Positions 1 to 7,802 of a stretch of DNA of 15,719 nt are shown here, in pieces (the first letter of the stretch is position 1; every line of letters begins with the position of its first letter). A program made the position numbers and the translations under genes. Source of the DNA: an uncultured Odoribacter sp. (GTDB taxonomy: Bacteria; Bacteroidota; Bacteroidia; Bacteroidales; Marinifilaceae). The notes beneath the pieces were generated by a model, which made no database searches, was not told the DNA's origin, and saw only the letters and a list, made by a program, of their open reading frames with translations. The stretch lies in assembly GCA_900548135.1 (NCBI GenBank), contig URJC01000024.1, positions 1 to 15,719 on the forward strand, given 5' to 3'.

Positions 1-370
1 GTTTCGGTCTTTTCGCACCATACTTAGAACGTCCCTGGCAACGTCCGGCAACACCGGCAGCATCCAAAGTACCACGAACCAAGTGGTAACGCACACCCGG
101 AAGGTCTTTCACACGACCGCCACGGATCAATACGATGGAGTGTTCCTGCAAATTGTGACCTTCTCCCGGAATATAAGCATTCACTTCTTTTCCGTTGGTC
201 AATCTAACACGGGCAACCTTTCTCATGGCTGAGTTCGGTTTTTTCGGAGTGGTAGTGTAAACACGTACACAAACTCCTCTTCTCTGTGGGCAAGAATCCA
301 AAGCAGGAGCTTTACTCTTGTCCTCGATCTTTACTCTTCCTTTTCTTACTAACTGTTGAATAGTAGGCAT
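1..370 (-). CDS. rpsL: 30S ribosomal protein S12 (C-terminus cut by window edge)
   Basis: Reading the minus strand from the ATG at 370 gives 123 codons of an unmistakable S12, beginning [12 protein letters not shown] and containing [40 protein letters not shown] and [13 protein letters not shown], and running off the window within the usual SKYGAKRPK tail. S12 sits at the decoding centre of the 30S subunit and contributes to tRNA selection accuracy. Lys43 and Lys88, the two positions at which streptomycin-resistance changes classically arise, are both the wild-type lysine. Asp89 after Lys88 is the residue that RimO methylthiolates in other bacteria. rpsL normally heads the str operon (rpsL-rpsG-fusA), which would continue to the left, outside the window. 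It is transcribed divergently from the accessory locus on its right and is the only core housekeeping gene here. Confidence 0.98.
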   Translation of the reverse strand, partial: MPTIQQLVRKGRVKIEDKSKAPALDSCPQRRGVCVRVYTTTPKKPNSAMRKVARVRLTNGKEVNAYIPGEGHNLQEHSIVLIRGGRVKDLPGVRYHLVRGTLDAAGVAGRCQGRSKYGAKRPK

Positions 371-951
371 TTTACAAGTACTCTTTAAAATTTATTATAC
401 TTTTCTCCAAAATGGAGTGCAAATGTACTTACAATTCTATTAACTACCAAATGATCTGGATTCTTTTTGTAAAAAAAGATAAGACTGTCAGAACTTTACA
501 TCAACATTCCTTTCATAAAAAAGAATAAAATAATTTTCAACGACCACTCAAAAATCAGACAGGATAAGGAGTTTCAAATGATTCTATTCCCAAAAGTTAC
601 TAACAGGACAAGCTTCTGAAAATCGGATAGATAGTGAAAAATCATCCAAATTATTTTCTACTATATAAACAGATATTCCTCACCTTTTCCGTTCGAATTG
701 ATGAAACTCTGAAAATCTCAATTATATAAATGACAAAAACTTTCATAGCAAAACCAGAAATTTTATTTGATGATGCTTATTTACTACATCACATCAATAG
801 GATATATTAATTTTAATACCTCCCCAGGATTACTGAACGGTTTGTAAGCATTAAAAAACTCAGAAAATTTATTCCATTTTTATCACCCATTTTTATTCTT
901 TAATTGTGTTTATAATTAGAAAAGGATTAAAAACTTTGTAAACGTTTTTTC
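371..951. other. AT-rich intergenic region between rpsL and fecR
   Basis: This is a 581-base stretch without a recognisable gene. Its left end holds the rpsL promoter. The remainder is strongly AT-rich and I see no tRNA, riboswitch-like structure or convincing small ORF in it. Near the right end there is a direct repeat CCATTTTTAT at 874-883 and 887-896, 13 bp apart, and a weak -7-like element AAACTTTG at 931-938, 13 bases before the fecR ATG. Neither is strong enough to call a promoter alone. The promoter of fecR must nevertheless lie in this region unless transcription enters from outside. Confidence 0.6.
420..451 (-). promoter_or_regulatory. Bacteroidetes-type primary sigma promoter of rpsL
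   Basis: On the minus strand, TTTG (451-448) and TACATTTG (427-420) are separated by exactly 20 bp, matching the known Bacteroidetes -33 TTTG / -7 TAnnTTTG consensus. The predicted transcription start is about 5-8 bases further on, near 412-415, which leaves a leader of roughly 45 nt before the ATG at 370. A small perfect inverted repeat (CTCCA/TGGAG, 405-417) lies at the predicted 5' end of the transcript. No Shine-Dalgarno sequence is evident, as is usual in this phylum. Confidence 0.8.
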
Positions 952-2127
952 ATGAAATGGAATGAAGATGATATCGAATATATAATTGAACATTTAAATG
1001 TTCCTGATTCCGTGTGGGATGAAGAATTTATACAATGGCTGGAAAAATCGGACAACCAAAGACTTTTTGAAACAATATTACACCAACGCGAAGCTTTTCT
1101 CCGCCATGAAGATTATGGACATATCAATCCAGAAACAGAATATCAACGTTTCGTCAAACAAATTATGCCTACCAAACAAATCAGAATTTGGAAATGGACC
1201 GCAGGGGCAGCATCAATTGCCATTCTCTTTATAGTACTATTCTGGATCAGCTCAGAGAAAAATAATGAAGTTCCGGTATCAAAAATGGATAACCTATATA
1301 AAGGCCGGAAAACAGCTGAATTGGTATTAGCCAATGGACAACGGATAAAATTGGAACACCAACTGATCGAACTTCAAGAAGAAAACGGAATTAAGATTAT
1401 CAATGACAGTAGTTGTCAACTGTCTTATCAGCCTATGACAACGCTCCAACCAAGCAAAAGAGAAGAAAATAAGCTGGTATATAATACTTTGCATATTCCG
1501 GCTGGAGCAGATTATGTAGTTTGTTTATCTGACGGAACAAAAGTACGGTTGAATTGTGAAAGTGAATTTCGGTTCCCTTTGACTTTTTCTAAACAAGAAC
1601 GCAAAGTATACCTGGACGGGGAAGCTTTTTTTGAAGTAACTAAAGCAGAAGAATGGCCTTTTATCGTCGTTACGGATAAAATGGATGTCCGGGTGACAGG
1701 GACCCGCTTTAATGTCTGTGCCTATCAAAAAGATCAGGTAGTCTCTGCCACCTTGGTTGATGGCTCAGTAAAAATACGTACCAGCCGGAATACACCACAA
1801 GAAATATCCTTAATACCTTCCCAACAATTTAACCTTAATAAAAACACAGGGCAAACAGAAGTGAAAAAAGTTGATGTCAACCTATACACCGGATGGACAG
1901 AAGGCATGTTTGTTTTCAGGAATCAGCGTTTGGAAGAAGTCATGAACACTTTAGCCCGCTGGTATTCCATTGAAGTTTTTTACAAGGAACCAGCGGTAAA
2001 GGATTTGCGTTTATCAGCAAATCTGGGGCGGTATGAGCATATCGATACTTTACTACGTGTAATAAAGGCTATGGATAAAATAGACATGGAACGGAAAGAT
2101 AATATAGTAATAATCAGTCAGAAATAA
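952..2127 (+). CDS. FecR-family anti-sigma factor, single-pass inner-membrane protein
   Basis: This 391-residue protein has the classic layout of a Bacteroidetes FecR regulator: a cytoplasmic N-terminal part (about 1-78) expected to bind an ECF sigma factor, one transmembrane segment at about 82-99 (TAGAASIAILFIVLFWIS), a periplasmic FecR domain at about 183-277 (HIPAGADYVVCLSDGTKVRL, then VYLDGEAFFEV, VTGTRFNVCAY, LVDGSVKI) and a C-terminal STN-like domain (DUF4974 type) from about 318 (FVFRNQRLEEVMNTLARWYS). In this family the periplasmic part receives a signal from the STN domain of a partner SusC/TonB-dependent receptor and releases the sigma factor. Such a SusC starts 86 bp downstream, supporting that pairing. 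The usual sigma gene directly upstream is absent; the nearest is at 10518-11081 on the opposite strand. Start choice is the ATG at 952; no better in-frame alternative is seen upstream. An intrinsic terminator follows the stop. Confidence 0.93.
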   Translation: MKWNEDDIEYIIEHLNVPDSVWDEEFIQWLEKSDNQRLFETILHQREAFLRHEDYGHINPETEYQRFVKQIMPTKQIRIWKWTAGAASIAILFIVLFWISSEKNNEVPVSKMDNLYKGRKTAELVLANGQRIKLEHQLIELQEENGIKIINDSSCQLSYQPMTTLQPSKREENKLVYNTLHIPAGADYVVCLSDGTKVRLNCESEFRFPLTFSKQERKVYLDGEAFFEVTKAEEWPFIVVTDKMDVRVTGTRFNVCAYQKDQVVSATLVDGSVKIRTSRNTPQEISLIPSQQFNLNKNTGQTEVKKVDVNLYTGWTEGMFVFRNQRLEEVMNTLARWYSIEVFYKEPAVKDLRLSANLGRYEHIDTLLRVIKAMDKIDMERKDNIVIISQK

Positions 2128-2137
2128 AAATAAAACG

Positions 2138-2173
2138 AGGCCGGATTCTGCGCCAACAATCTCCGGCCTTTTT
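2138..2173 (+). terminator. Intrinsic terminator after fecR
   Basis: Perfect 8-bp inverted repeat AGGCCGGA (2138-2145) / TCCGGCCT (2162-2169) with a 16-nt loop, followed by a T-run through 2173. It begins 11 bases after the fecR stop and ends 40 bases before the SusC start, so it separates the regulator transcript from the uptake operon. Some readthrough cannot be excluded. Confidence 0.85.
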
Positions 2174-2213
2174 GAGTTAATCATATAAGTTAAACTTAAC
2201 CTATTACAAAAGT
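2174..2213 (+). promoter_or_regulatory. Probable start region of the SusC operon, promoter type unidentified
   Basis: Because a terminator lies immediately upstream, a promoter for the five-gene operon is expected here or just inside the gene. No TAnnTTTG element is visible, so the housekeeping promoter class is not supported, and an ECF-dependent promoter is a reasonable inference. Visible structure: AGTTAA repeated at 2175-2180 and 2188-2193 (13 bp apart), and the inverted repeat GTTAA-AC-TTAAC at 2189-2200. If these are -35-type elements, transcription would begin close to or past the annotated start, which would favour the internal Met22 start at 2277. Confidence 0.35.
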
Positions 2214-5200
2214 ATGAAGAAAAACCGAAATGACGGTTTTCCCTTAAGGGGAAATTTGTCGGAAATTCTATTGCGTATGAAATTCACATTCGTACTATGC
2301 TTGTGTGCTATCGTACAGGTGTTCGCTGCTGTCAACGCGCAAACGGTAAGCCTGAAAAAACAAAACGCCTCTTTGGAAGAAATCATTTGGGAATTGAAAG
2401 AAAAAACGAGGTTTGTGTTTTTGTATAGTGACGAGGATATTGCTTCTGTTCAGGGAATCAATATTGACGTCAAAGATTTACGGATAGATGATGTGCTGAC
2501 CAGATGTCTGAGAGGCACACGTTTAACCTATTCCATTGTGGATGAAACGGTGGTCCTGAAAATGAAGGACCGGAAATCATTGTCCAACCTACCTCAAGTG
2601 AAAGGCCATAAGGTTACAGGAGTTGTCACAGACAGAAATGGAAATCCGTTACCAGGAGTAACTATCGTCATGAAAGGTACTTCTCTGGGAGTCGCAACAG
2701 ATCAGGAGGGAATGTTTATGCTGGAAGTTCCGAATGATGCTACCATCTTGATTTTTACAATGGTAGGAATGGAATCAAAAGAAATAAAGGTGGGTGAACA
2801 GACTCAACTTCAGGTGAAAATGGAAGAACAGGTAAATGAATTATCAGATGTTGTTGTAACCGGTATTTTCAGGAGAACAAAAGAATTAGCTACCGGAGCT
2901 TCCATCACAATTTCCGGAGATGAATTGAAAACCATCGGCAACCAGAATGTATTACAGAGTTTAAGAACACTGGATCCTTCATTCAAAATTATTGAGAATA
3001 ACATAAATGGTTCCAATCCGAATGTTTTACCAGAGATAGAGCTACGGGGTACAAATGGAATTGCCAATTTGGACGCGAATTATAAAGGAAACCCCAATCA
3101 ACCATTATTTATCCTCGATGGTTTTGAAACTTCTCTGCAAAAAGTAATCGATTTAGATCCTAACCGGGTAGAAAGCATCTCTATCCTGAAAGATGCTGCT
3201 GCAGCTGCACTGTATGGTTCCCGTTCTGCCAACGGAGTTGTAGTCATTGAGACGAAACAACCCGAACCCGGACATGTCCGTATATCCTATACCGGTGATT
3301 ATGCGGTTACTACCCCAGATTTGACTGACTACAATTTATTGAATGCAGAAGAAAAGCTTCAGTTACAACTGGAAGCCGGGCATTTTGATTTGAAACCAAC
3401 AGAAAACACAACAGCCTTAAAAGCAAAACTGGAATACTACAATCGCTTATTGGCCAATGTCAGGAGCGGAGTGAATACATACTGGCTATCCAAACCGTTG
3501 CACACTGCTTTCGAACATCGTCATACGCTCTATGTGGAAGGTGGCGACAAGGCCATTCGTTATGGGGTAAATTTCAGTGCAAAATTAGCACCTGGTGTAA
3601 TGAAAGGTTCTTCCCGTAACACCTACGGAGGAGGTGTGGTACTTTCTTACCGTACCCAAGAATTAATTGTCAAAAATGACATGCAAGTAGAGTATGCTAT
3701 CGGTGAGAATTCCCCTTATGGTGATTTTTCACAATATGCCAAATTGAATCCCTATTTCCGGCCTTATGCAGATGGCCGGGCAGAAGCTTTATTTGATCCG
3801 GATATGCCCTCTGATTTTAAAAAGGGAGTATACCGAAATCCGCTTCATGATGCAGTCCTGAACAATGTGGACCGGACCAAGACCTTTGATTTCAGGAATA
3901 ATTTATCTATAGAGTGGAAAATCATCCATTCCCTAACTTTAATGGGACGACTCAGTATCAGTAAACAATCATCAAATGGCGAAGTATTCGTTTCAGCCAA
4001 ACATTCAAAATATGTGAATATGGGGGATCCCACTTCAGACCCCGATAATTATTTATTACGTGGAGAATTCAGAAAAACAGACGGGAATGAATTCGGATGG
4101 AGCGGGGATATCAACCTCCGGTTTGCCAAAGATTTCGGGAAACATATGATGTATGCTGTGGCTGGTTTTAATATTTCACAAACAGATGCCCAATCCACAG
4201 AAATACAGGCACAAGGTTTTCCAAATGACAAAATGACAGATATTAGTTTTGCCAAGCAATATTATGAAGATACCCGTCCAACCTCCACCTACGACATCAA
4301 ACGCCTGGCAGGTTTTCTGTTAACTGCTAACTACGCCTATGATTCAAAATACCTTTTAGACTTATCTCTAAAAGTGGATGGTTCCTCTAATTTCGGTTCA
4401 AATAATAAATATGCACCAGTATGGTCAGTCGGTCTCGGCTGGAATATCCACAAGGAACGTTTATTGGCCGATTGGGGAAAAATCTCTTTGTTGAAATTAC
4501 GTGCTTCCTACGGTGTACAAGCCTCACAGAATTTTGCTCCTTTTCAGGCCATGCAAATATATGAATACAATGCAAGTCATCAATACAACGGTATTGTTTC
4601 TTCATCTATCAAAGGCCTTGGGAATCCGGACTTGAAATGGCAGAAAACCAAAACCTGGAATGGCGGTATCGAAGTCGGACTTTGGAACGATCGTTTGATT
4701 TTGATTGCCGATGTATATACCCGCAAAACGTCCAGTCTATTGTCCCCGGTAACCATAGCTCCTTCTACTGGTTTTACTTCTTATACAGCCAACATCGGGG
4801 AAACTGAAAACAAAGGAGTCGATGCTTCTATCCGCTATACCATCATCCGCCAACCCCAAAACCGGATTTCATGGAGTATAAATGGTTCTATGAGTCATAA
4901 TACAAACAAAATTACGCATATCAACAATGCCATGAAAAAATATAATGACAATATGATTGCAGCCAACACCAACACCAGTACACCTCCGCAACTATATCTG
5001 GAAGGTAATTCGATGAATGCCATTTATACTGTCCGTTCTTTGGGTATTGATCCGGCCACAGGTAAAGAAATGTTTCTGGACCGAAACGGTAAAATCACCT
5101 ATAATTGGGATTCCCGGGATTTGATTGTTGCCGGAGACGAACGTCCGGACCTGGAAGGTGTTGTAGGAACAACGTTCATGTACAAGGACTTTACGTTAAC

Positions 5201-5597
5201 TGCCAATTTCCGGTATCAATTGGGTGCCCAAAAGTACAACCAGACAATCGTCGACCGGGTGGAAAACGCAAATTTATACGATAATGTCGATCGCCGGGTA
5301 TATGAGAAAAGATGGACACAACCAGGAGACGTTACTTTCTACAAAGATGTGAAAGATACTGAGGTCACCCGGGCAACAAGCCGGTTTGTGCAGGATGAAA
5401 ATGTATTTTCCTGTGAATCAGTGAGCCTTTCCTACGACCTGTCGGTAAAGAAAGTATTAAAGGCTATCGGTGCCGAACGAATCCGTTTCACAGGTTATCT
5501 CAACGAATTGTTCCGGGTTTCTACAATTAAACAGGAACGGGGAATTTCTTACCCGTTTACTAATCGTTTTGCTCTTTCTGTAAATGTTACTTTTTAA
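2214..5597 (+). CDS. SusC/RagA-family TonB-dependent outer-membrane transporter with signalling STN domain
   Basis: A full-length 1127-residue SusC. In order: a 21-residue basic N-terminal extension, a signal peptide core (about 22-42, cleavage likely after VNA before Gln43), an STN domain (about 44-117), a carboxypeptidase-regulatory-like beta domain (about 132-205, VTGVVTDRNGNPLPGVTIVM), a TonB-box-like segment SDVVVTG (211-217), the plug (about 218-350) with the SusC signature AALYGSRSANGVVVIETK, and a beta-barrel ending in aromatic Phe (SVNVTF). It imports substrate across the outer membrane using TonB energy, with SusD as lid. The STN domain is the part that signals to a FecR anti-sigma factor, fitting the gene just upstream. 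An alternative start at Met22 (2277) would give a compact standard signal peptide; the longer start is kept because similar extensions are, from memory, common in STN-bearing SusC proteins. It heads a five-gene operon. The substrate cannot be read from sequence. Confidence 0.95.
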   Translation: MKKNRNDGFPLRGNLSEILLRMKFTFVLCLCAIVQVFAAVNAQTVSLKKQNASLEEIIWELKEKTRFVFLYSDEDIASVQGINIDVKDLRIDDVLTRCLRGTRLTYSIVDETVVLKMKDRKSLSNLPQVKGHKVTGVVTDRNGNPLPGVTIVMKGTSLGVATDQEGMFMLEVPNDATILIFTMVGMESKEIKVGEQTQLQVKMEEQVNELSDVVVTGIFRRTKELATGASITISGDELKTIGNQNVLQSLRTLDPSFKIIENNINGSNPNVLPEIELRGTNGIANLDANYKGNPNQPLFILDGFETSLQKVIDLDPNRVESISILKDAAAAALYGSRSANGVVVIETKQPEPGHVRISYTGDYAVTTPDLTDYNLLNAEEKLQLQLEAGHFDLKPTENTTALKAKLEYYNRLLANVRSGVNTYWLSKPLHTAFEHRHTLYVEGGDKAIRYGVNFSAKLAPGVMKGSSRNTYGGGVVLSYRTQELIVKNDMQVEYAIGENSPYGDFSQYAKLNPYFRPYADGRAEALFDPDMPSDFKKGVYRNPLHDAVLNNVDRTKTFDFRNNLSIEWKIIHSLTLMGRLSISKQSSNGEVFVSAKHSKYVNMGDPTSDPDNYLLRGEFRKTDGNEFGWSGDINLRFAKDFGKHMMYAVAGFNISQTDAQSTEIQAQGFPNDKMTDISFAKQYYEDTRPTSTYDIKRLAGFLLTANYAYDSKYLLDLSLKVDGSSNFGSNNKYAPVWSVGLGWNIHKERLLADWGKISLLKLRASYGVQASQNFAPFQAMQIYEYNASHQYNGIVSSSIKGLGNPDLKWQKTKTWNGGIEVGLWNDRLILIADVYTRKTSSLLSPVTIAPSTGFTSYTANIGETENKGVDASIRYTIIRQPQNRISWSINGSMSHNTNKITHINNAMKKYNDNMIAANTNTSTPPQLYLEGNSMNAIYTVRSLGIDPATGKEMFLDRNGKITYNWDSRDLIVAGDERPDLEGVVGTTFMYKDFTLTANFRYQLGAQKYNQTIVDRVENANLYDNVDRRVYEKRWTQPGDVTFYKDVKDTEVTRATSRFVQDENVFSCESVSLSYDLSVKKVLKAIGAERIRFTGYLNELFRVSTIKQERGISYPFTNRFALSVNVTF

Positions 5598-5607
5598 TTG
5601 GAGGATT

Positions 5608-7059
5608 ATGAAAAGGATGATAAAACAATTATATGTCGCAGGCATTGTATTCCTGCTAGGTTTAACTTCCTGTAATGACTGGCTGGATGTACAATCTAAA
5701 ATAGATATCAAGGAAGATGGGATGTTCGACAGTGAAAGCGGCTACTGGGATGCATTGGTAGGCGTATATGCAGGCATGGGTAGCACTTCTCTTTATGGAA
5801 CAGCCCTGACTATGGGCACTTTGGACATAGTGGCCTGCAATTATGATATCGATTACGGATACTTTGATGAAGGGACCTATCAATTATCCCGTTATAATTA
5901 CCTCAGTACCAATACACGGCCCAGAATTGATGCCATCTGGTCGGGAATGTATAATCTGATTGCCAATGACAATAATGTATTACGTAAACTGGAAGGAGCA
6001 GACAAAGGTATGTTTGAGGGAGACAACTATAATCTCATCAAAGGAGAAGCCCTGGCATTACGGGCTTATTTACATTTTGATTTACTTCGAATGTTTGGTA
6101 AATCTTTTGCCATGGACCCTCAGGCGGAAGCCATCCCATATGTGACTGAATTTGGGAAAGATAAAACTCCCAAAAGTACGGTTAATGAAGTCGTGGAAAA
6201 AGCCTTAAAAGATCTCAAACAAGCCGTTGTTTGCCTGAAAAATGACCCTGTACAAGACAAAAATTTTGAAACTGAAAACATTTATCTGTTGTATCGGCAA
6301 AACCGTATGAATTATTATGCAGCCCGGGCATTGATGGCCCGTATTTATATGTACCGGGGCACAGAAGAAGATAAAGAAAATGCTTTCAATATAGCCGATA
6401 GCCTGATCAACGAACAAAACGTTTTCAGCCTGTTAATGTCTAACCAAATGGGAACCAACCGAATCATGTCAGGAGAGATTTTTTTCAGTCTGTATAAAGA
6501 TGATCTCTCAGACGTATTTAAAAATAATTACTCTTATTCCCTTGACCAGTATGGCAATTTACAACGGACTGGTAAATTGTGTGTCCGGAAAGACGTGATC
6601 GATGACATTTTTAATACAGCCCAATGGGGATATGTCCGGGACGGACGTTTAAAAAACCAATTTGTAGATTCTTATGCAGGATATTATTTCCTGACCAAAT
6701 ATGAACAGCGGGACGGGGATAATCAACCGGCACGTTGCAGGATCCCAATGCTTCGTCTGAGCGAGATGTACTACATTGCAGCAGAATGCACCAAAGATCC
6801 CGAATATGCAGCTGAGTTGATGGGAGATTTGTGGCGTGCGAGAGGTTATGGTATGCCTGATTTGGGAATTAATACCATCGAAGATGCCAAAGAGTTTGTG
6901 GCTAAAGAATACAGACGCGAATTTTATGGGGAAGGTCAATTGTTCTATTACTATAAAAGGAATCATACTTCCAGCATCCCTAATTGCAAAGTAGATATTA
7001 CAGATAAACTGGAACAAGTGTATGTTTTCCCAATACCCGAAGATGAAAAGAATTTTTAA
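5608..7059 (+). CDS. SusD/RagB-family nutrient-binding outer-membrane lipoprotein
   Basis: SusD proteins form the surface lid of the SusC transporter. The start is taken at 5608, giving 483 residues with a clean lipoprotein signal: basic MKR, a hydrophobic core, then lipobox LTSC with Cys22, followed by NDWLDV, typical of mature SusD N-termini. A longer in-frame start at 5584 overlaps susC and adds MLLFNWRI, which would spoil the signal peptide. Family hallmarks are ALRAYLHFDLLRMFG (about 150-163), the helical TPR-like stretch MNYYAARALMARIYMYRG (about 234-251), IPMLRLSEMYYIAAE, YRREFYGEGQLFYYYKR near the end, and the VFPIP-type C-terminus. It starts 10 bp after susC and 21 bp before the next gene. 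Unusually for this phylum, a GGAGG sequence (5600-5604) sits just before the ATG. No catalytic motif is seen, and the ligand is unknown. Confidence 0.94.
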   Translation: MKRMIKQLYVAGIVFLLGLTSCNDWLDVQSKIDIKEDGMFDSESGYWDALVGVYAGMGSTSLYGTALTMGTLDIVACNYDIDYGYFDEGTYQLSRYNYLSTNTRPRIDAIWSGMYNLIANDNNVLRKLEGADKGMFEGDNYNLIKGEALALRAYLHFDLLRMFGKSFAMDPQAEAIPYVTEFGKDKTPKSTVNEVVEKALKDLKQAVVCLKNDPVQDKNFETENIYLLYRQNRMNYYAARALMARIYMYRGTEEDKENAFNIADSLINEQNVFSLLMSNQMGTNRIMSGEIFFSLYKDDLSDVFKNNYSYSLDQYGNLQRTGKLCVRKDVIDDIFNTAQWGYVRDGRLKNQFVDSYAGYYFLTKYEQRDGDNQPARCRIPMLRLSEMYYIAAECTKDPEYAAELMGDLWRARGYGMPDLGINTIEDAKEFVAKEYRREFYGEGQLFYYYKRNHTSSIPNCKVDITDKLEQVYVFPIPEDEKNF

Positions 7060-7080
7060 TGTTCTAATAAAGGTAAAATT

Positions 7081-7791
7081 ATGAAAATACGTACAATTTA
7101 TATTTTGGGATTTTGGCTGGGACTATTTTTAATAAGTTCCTGTGAAAGAGATGAGAAATATGATTATACCGGTGGAAACCAAATCTATTTCAATATAGAA
7201 AAGGATAGTAGTGTTTATTCGTTTGCCACACAATCCAGTAGTGTAAATGAAGACACAGCCTTAATTCCCGTAGCCATATCCGGATTAGCCGTGAATTATG
7301 ACCGTGAAATCAAAATTGAAGTACTGAGAACCGGAACAACCGCCAAAGAAGGAAATGACAGAGCCTCAGGTGCCCATTTTCATGTTGAAAAAACAGTATT
7401 GAAGGCAAATGAAATTGAAACCAATATTCCTATAAAAGTATTCCGCCAACCGGATATTGATGAAGCTGAAGTAGTCGTCATGTTAAAGATTATCCCGGAA
7501 GGAACTTTCTGGGGAGGAATGGGCGATGAAGTTTTAATCCATAAATTCAAAATCAACGATATCCTGACTCCCCCATCCAATTGGGATACTTATCTTCGAC
7601 GTTATTTCGGAGACTACGGGCCTGTAAAATACCAGTTCATTATTGACAAACTCCACCGGTATGAATTTGAAGAGTCGGGAGAAGACCCGGTATCAGAAGC
7701 CCAATTAGCCTACTATCGGGATAAAATGAGAACTTATCTGGTGGAAGAAGGACCTTTATATGAAGAAGGAGGAATATTAGTAACTTTCTAA
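7081..7791 (+). CDS. DUF4843-type lipoprotein, probable accessory subunit of the SusCD complex
   Basis: A 236-residue protein with a lipoprotein signal ending in lipobox ISSC (Cys21) and therefore expected in the outer membrane, probably surface-exposed. The mature part starts ERDEKYDYTGGNQIYFN, then shows alternating beta-strand patterns (about 50-160, resembling Calx-beta/DUF4843 folds) and a C-terminal element NWDTYLRRYFGDYGPVKYQF (about 168-187) that recurs, diverged, in the paralogue at 12793-13533 (YWDKYMLGDFSPKKF). I assign the DUF4843 family by this layout and the position between susD and a PKD-like gene; a biochemical role is not established. Spacing of 21 bp from susD and 11 bp to the next gene indicates co-transcription and perhaps assembly into the same transporter complex. 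Confidence 0.8.
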   Translation: MKIRTIYILGFWLGLFLISSCERDEKYDYTGGNQIYFNIEKDSSVYSFATQSSSVNEDTALIPVAISGLAVNYDREIKIEVLRTGTTAKEGNDRASGAHFHVEKTVLKANEIETNIPIKVFRQPDIDEAEVVVMLKIIPEGTFWGGMGDEVLIHKFKINDILTPPSNWDTYLRRYFGDYGPVKYQFIIDKLHRYEFEESGEDPVSEAQLAYYRDKMRTYLVEEGPLYEEGGILVTF

Positions 7792-7802
7792 GACTTATAG
7801 AA

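Noticed and set aside
405..417. Small inverted repeat CTCCA/TGGAG upstream of rpsL as a terminator or riboswitch
   Set aside because: Only five pairs and no T-run in the right place; it falls at the predicted 5' end of the rpsL transcript and may be chance or a minor stabilising hairpin.
931..938. AAACTTTG as the -7 box of a fecR promoter
   Set aside because: It lacks the TA of the consensus and has no TTTG at the right distance upstream; too weak to annotate as a promoter.
5584..5607. Earlier in-frame ATG for the first susD
   Set aside because: It overlaps the end of susC and adds a sequence that breaks the lipoprotein signal; the ATG at 5608 gives a standard lipobox at Cys22.
6649..7017. 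122-codon open frame antisense to the first susD
   Set aside because: It lies wholly inside a gene with strong family motifs, shows no recognisable domain, and has no promoter or spacing that fits a neighbour; a frame shadow.
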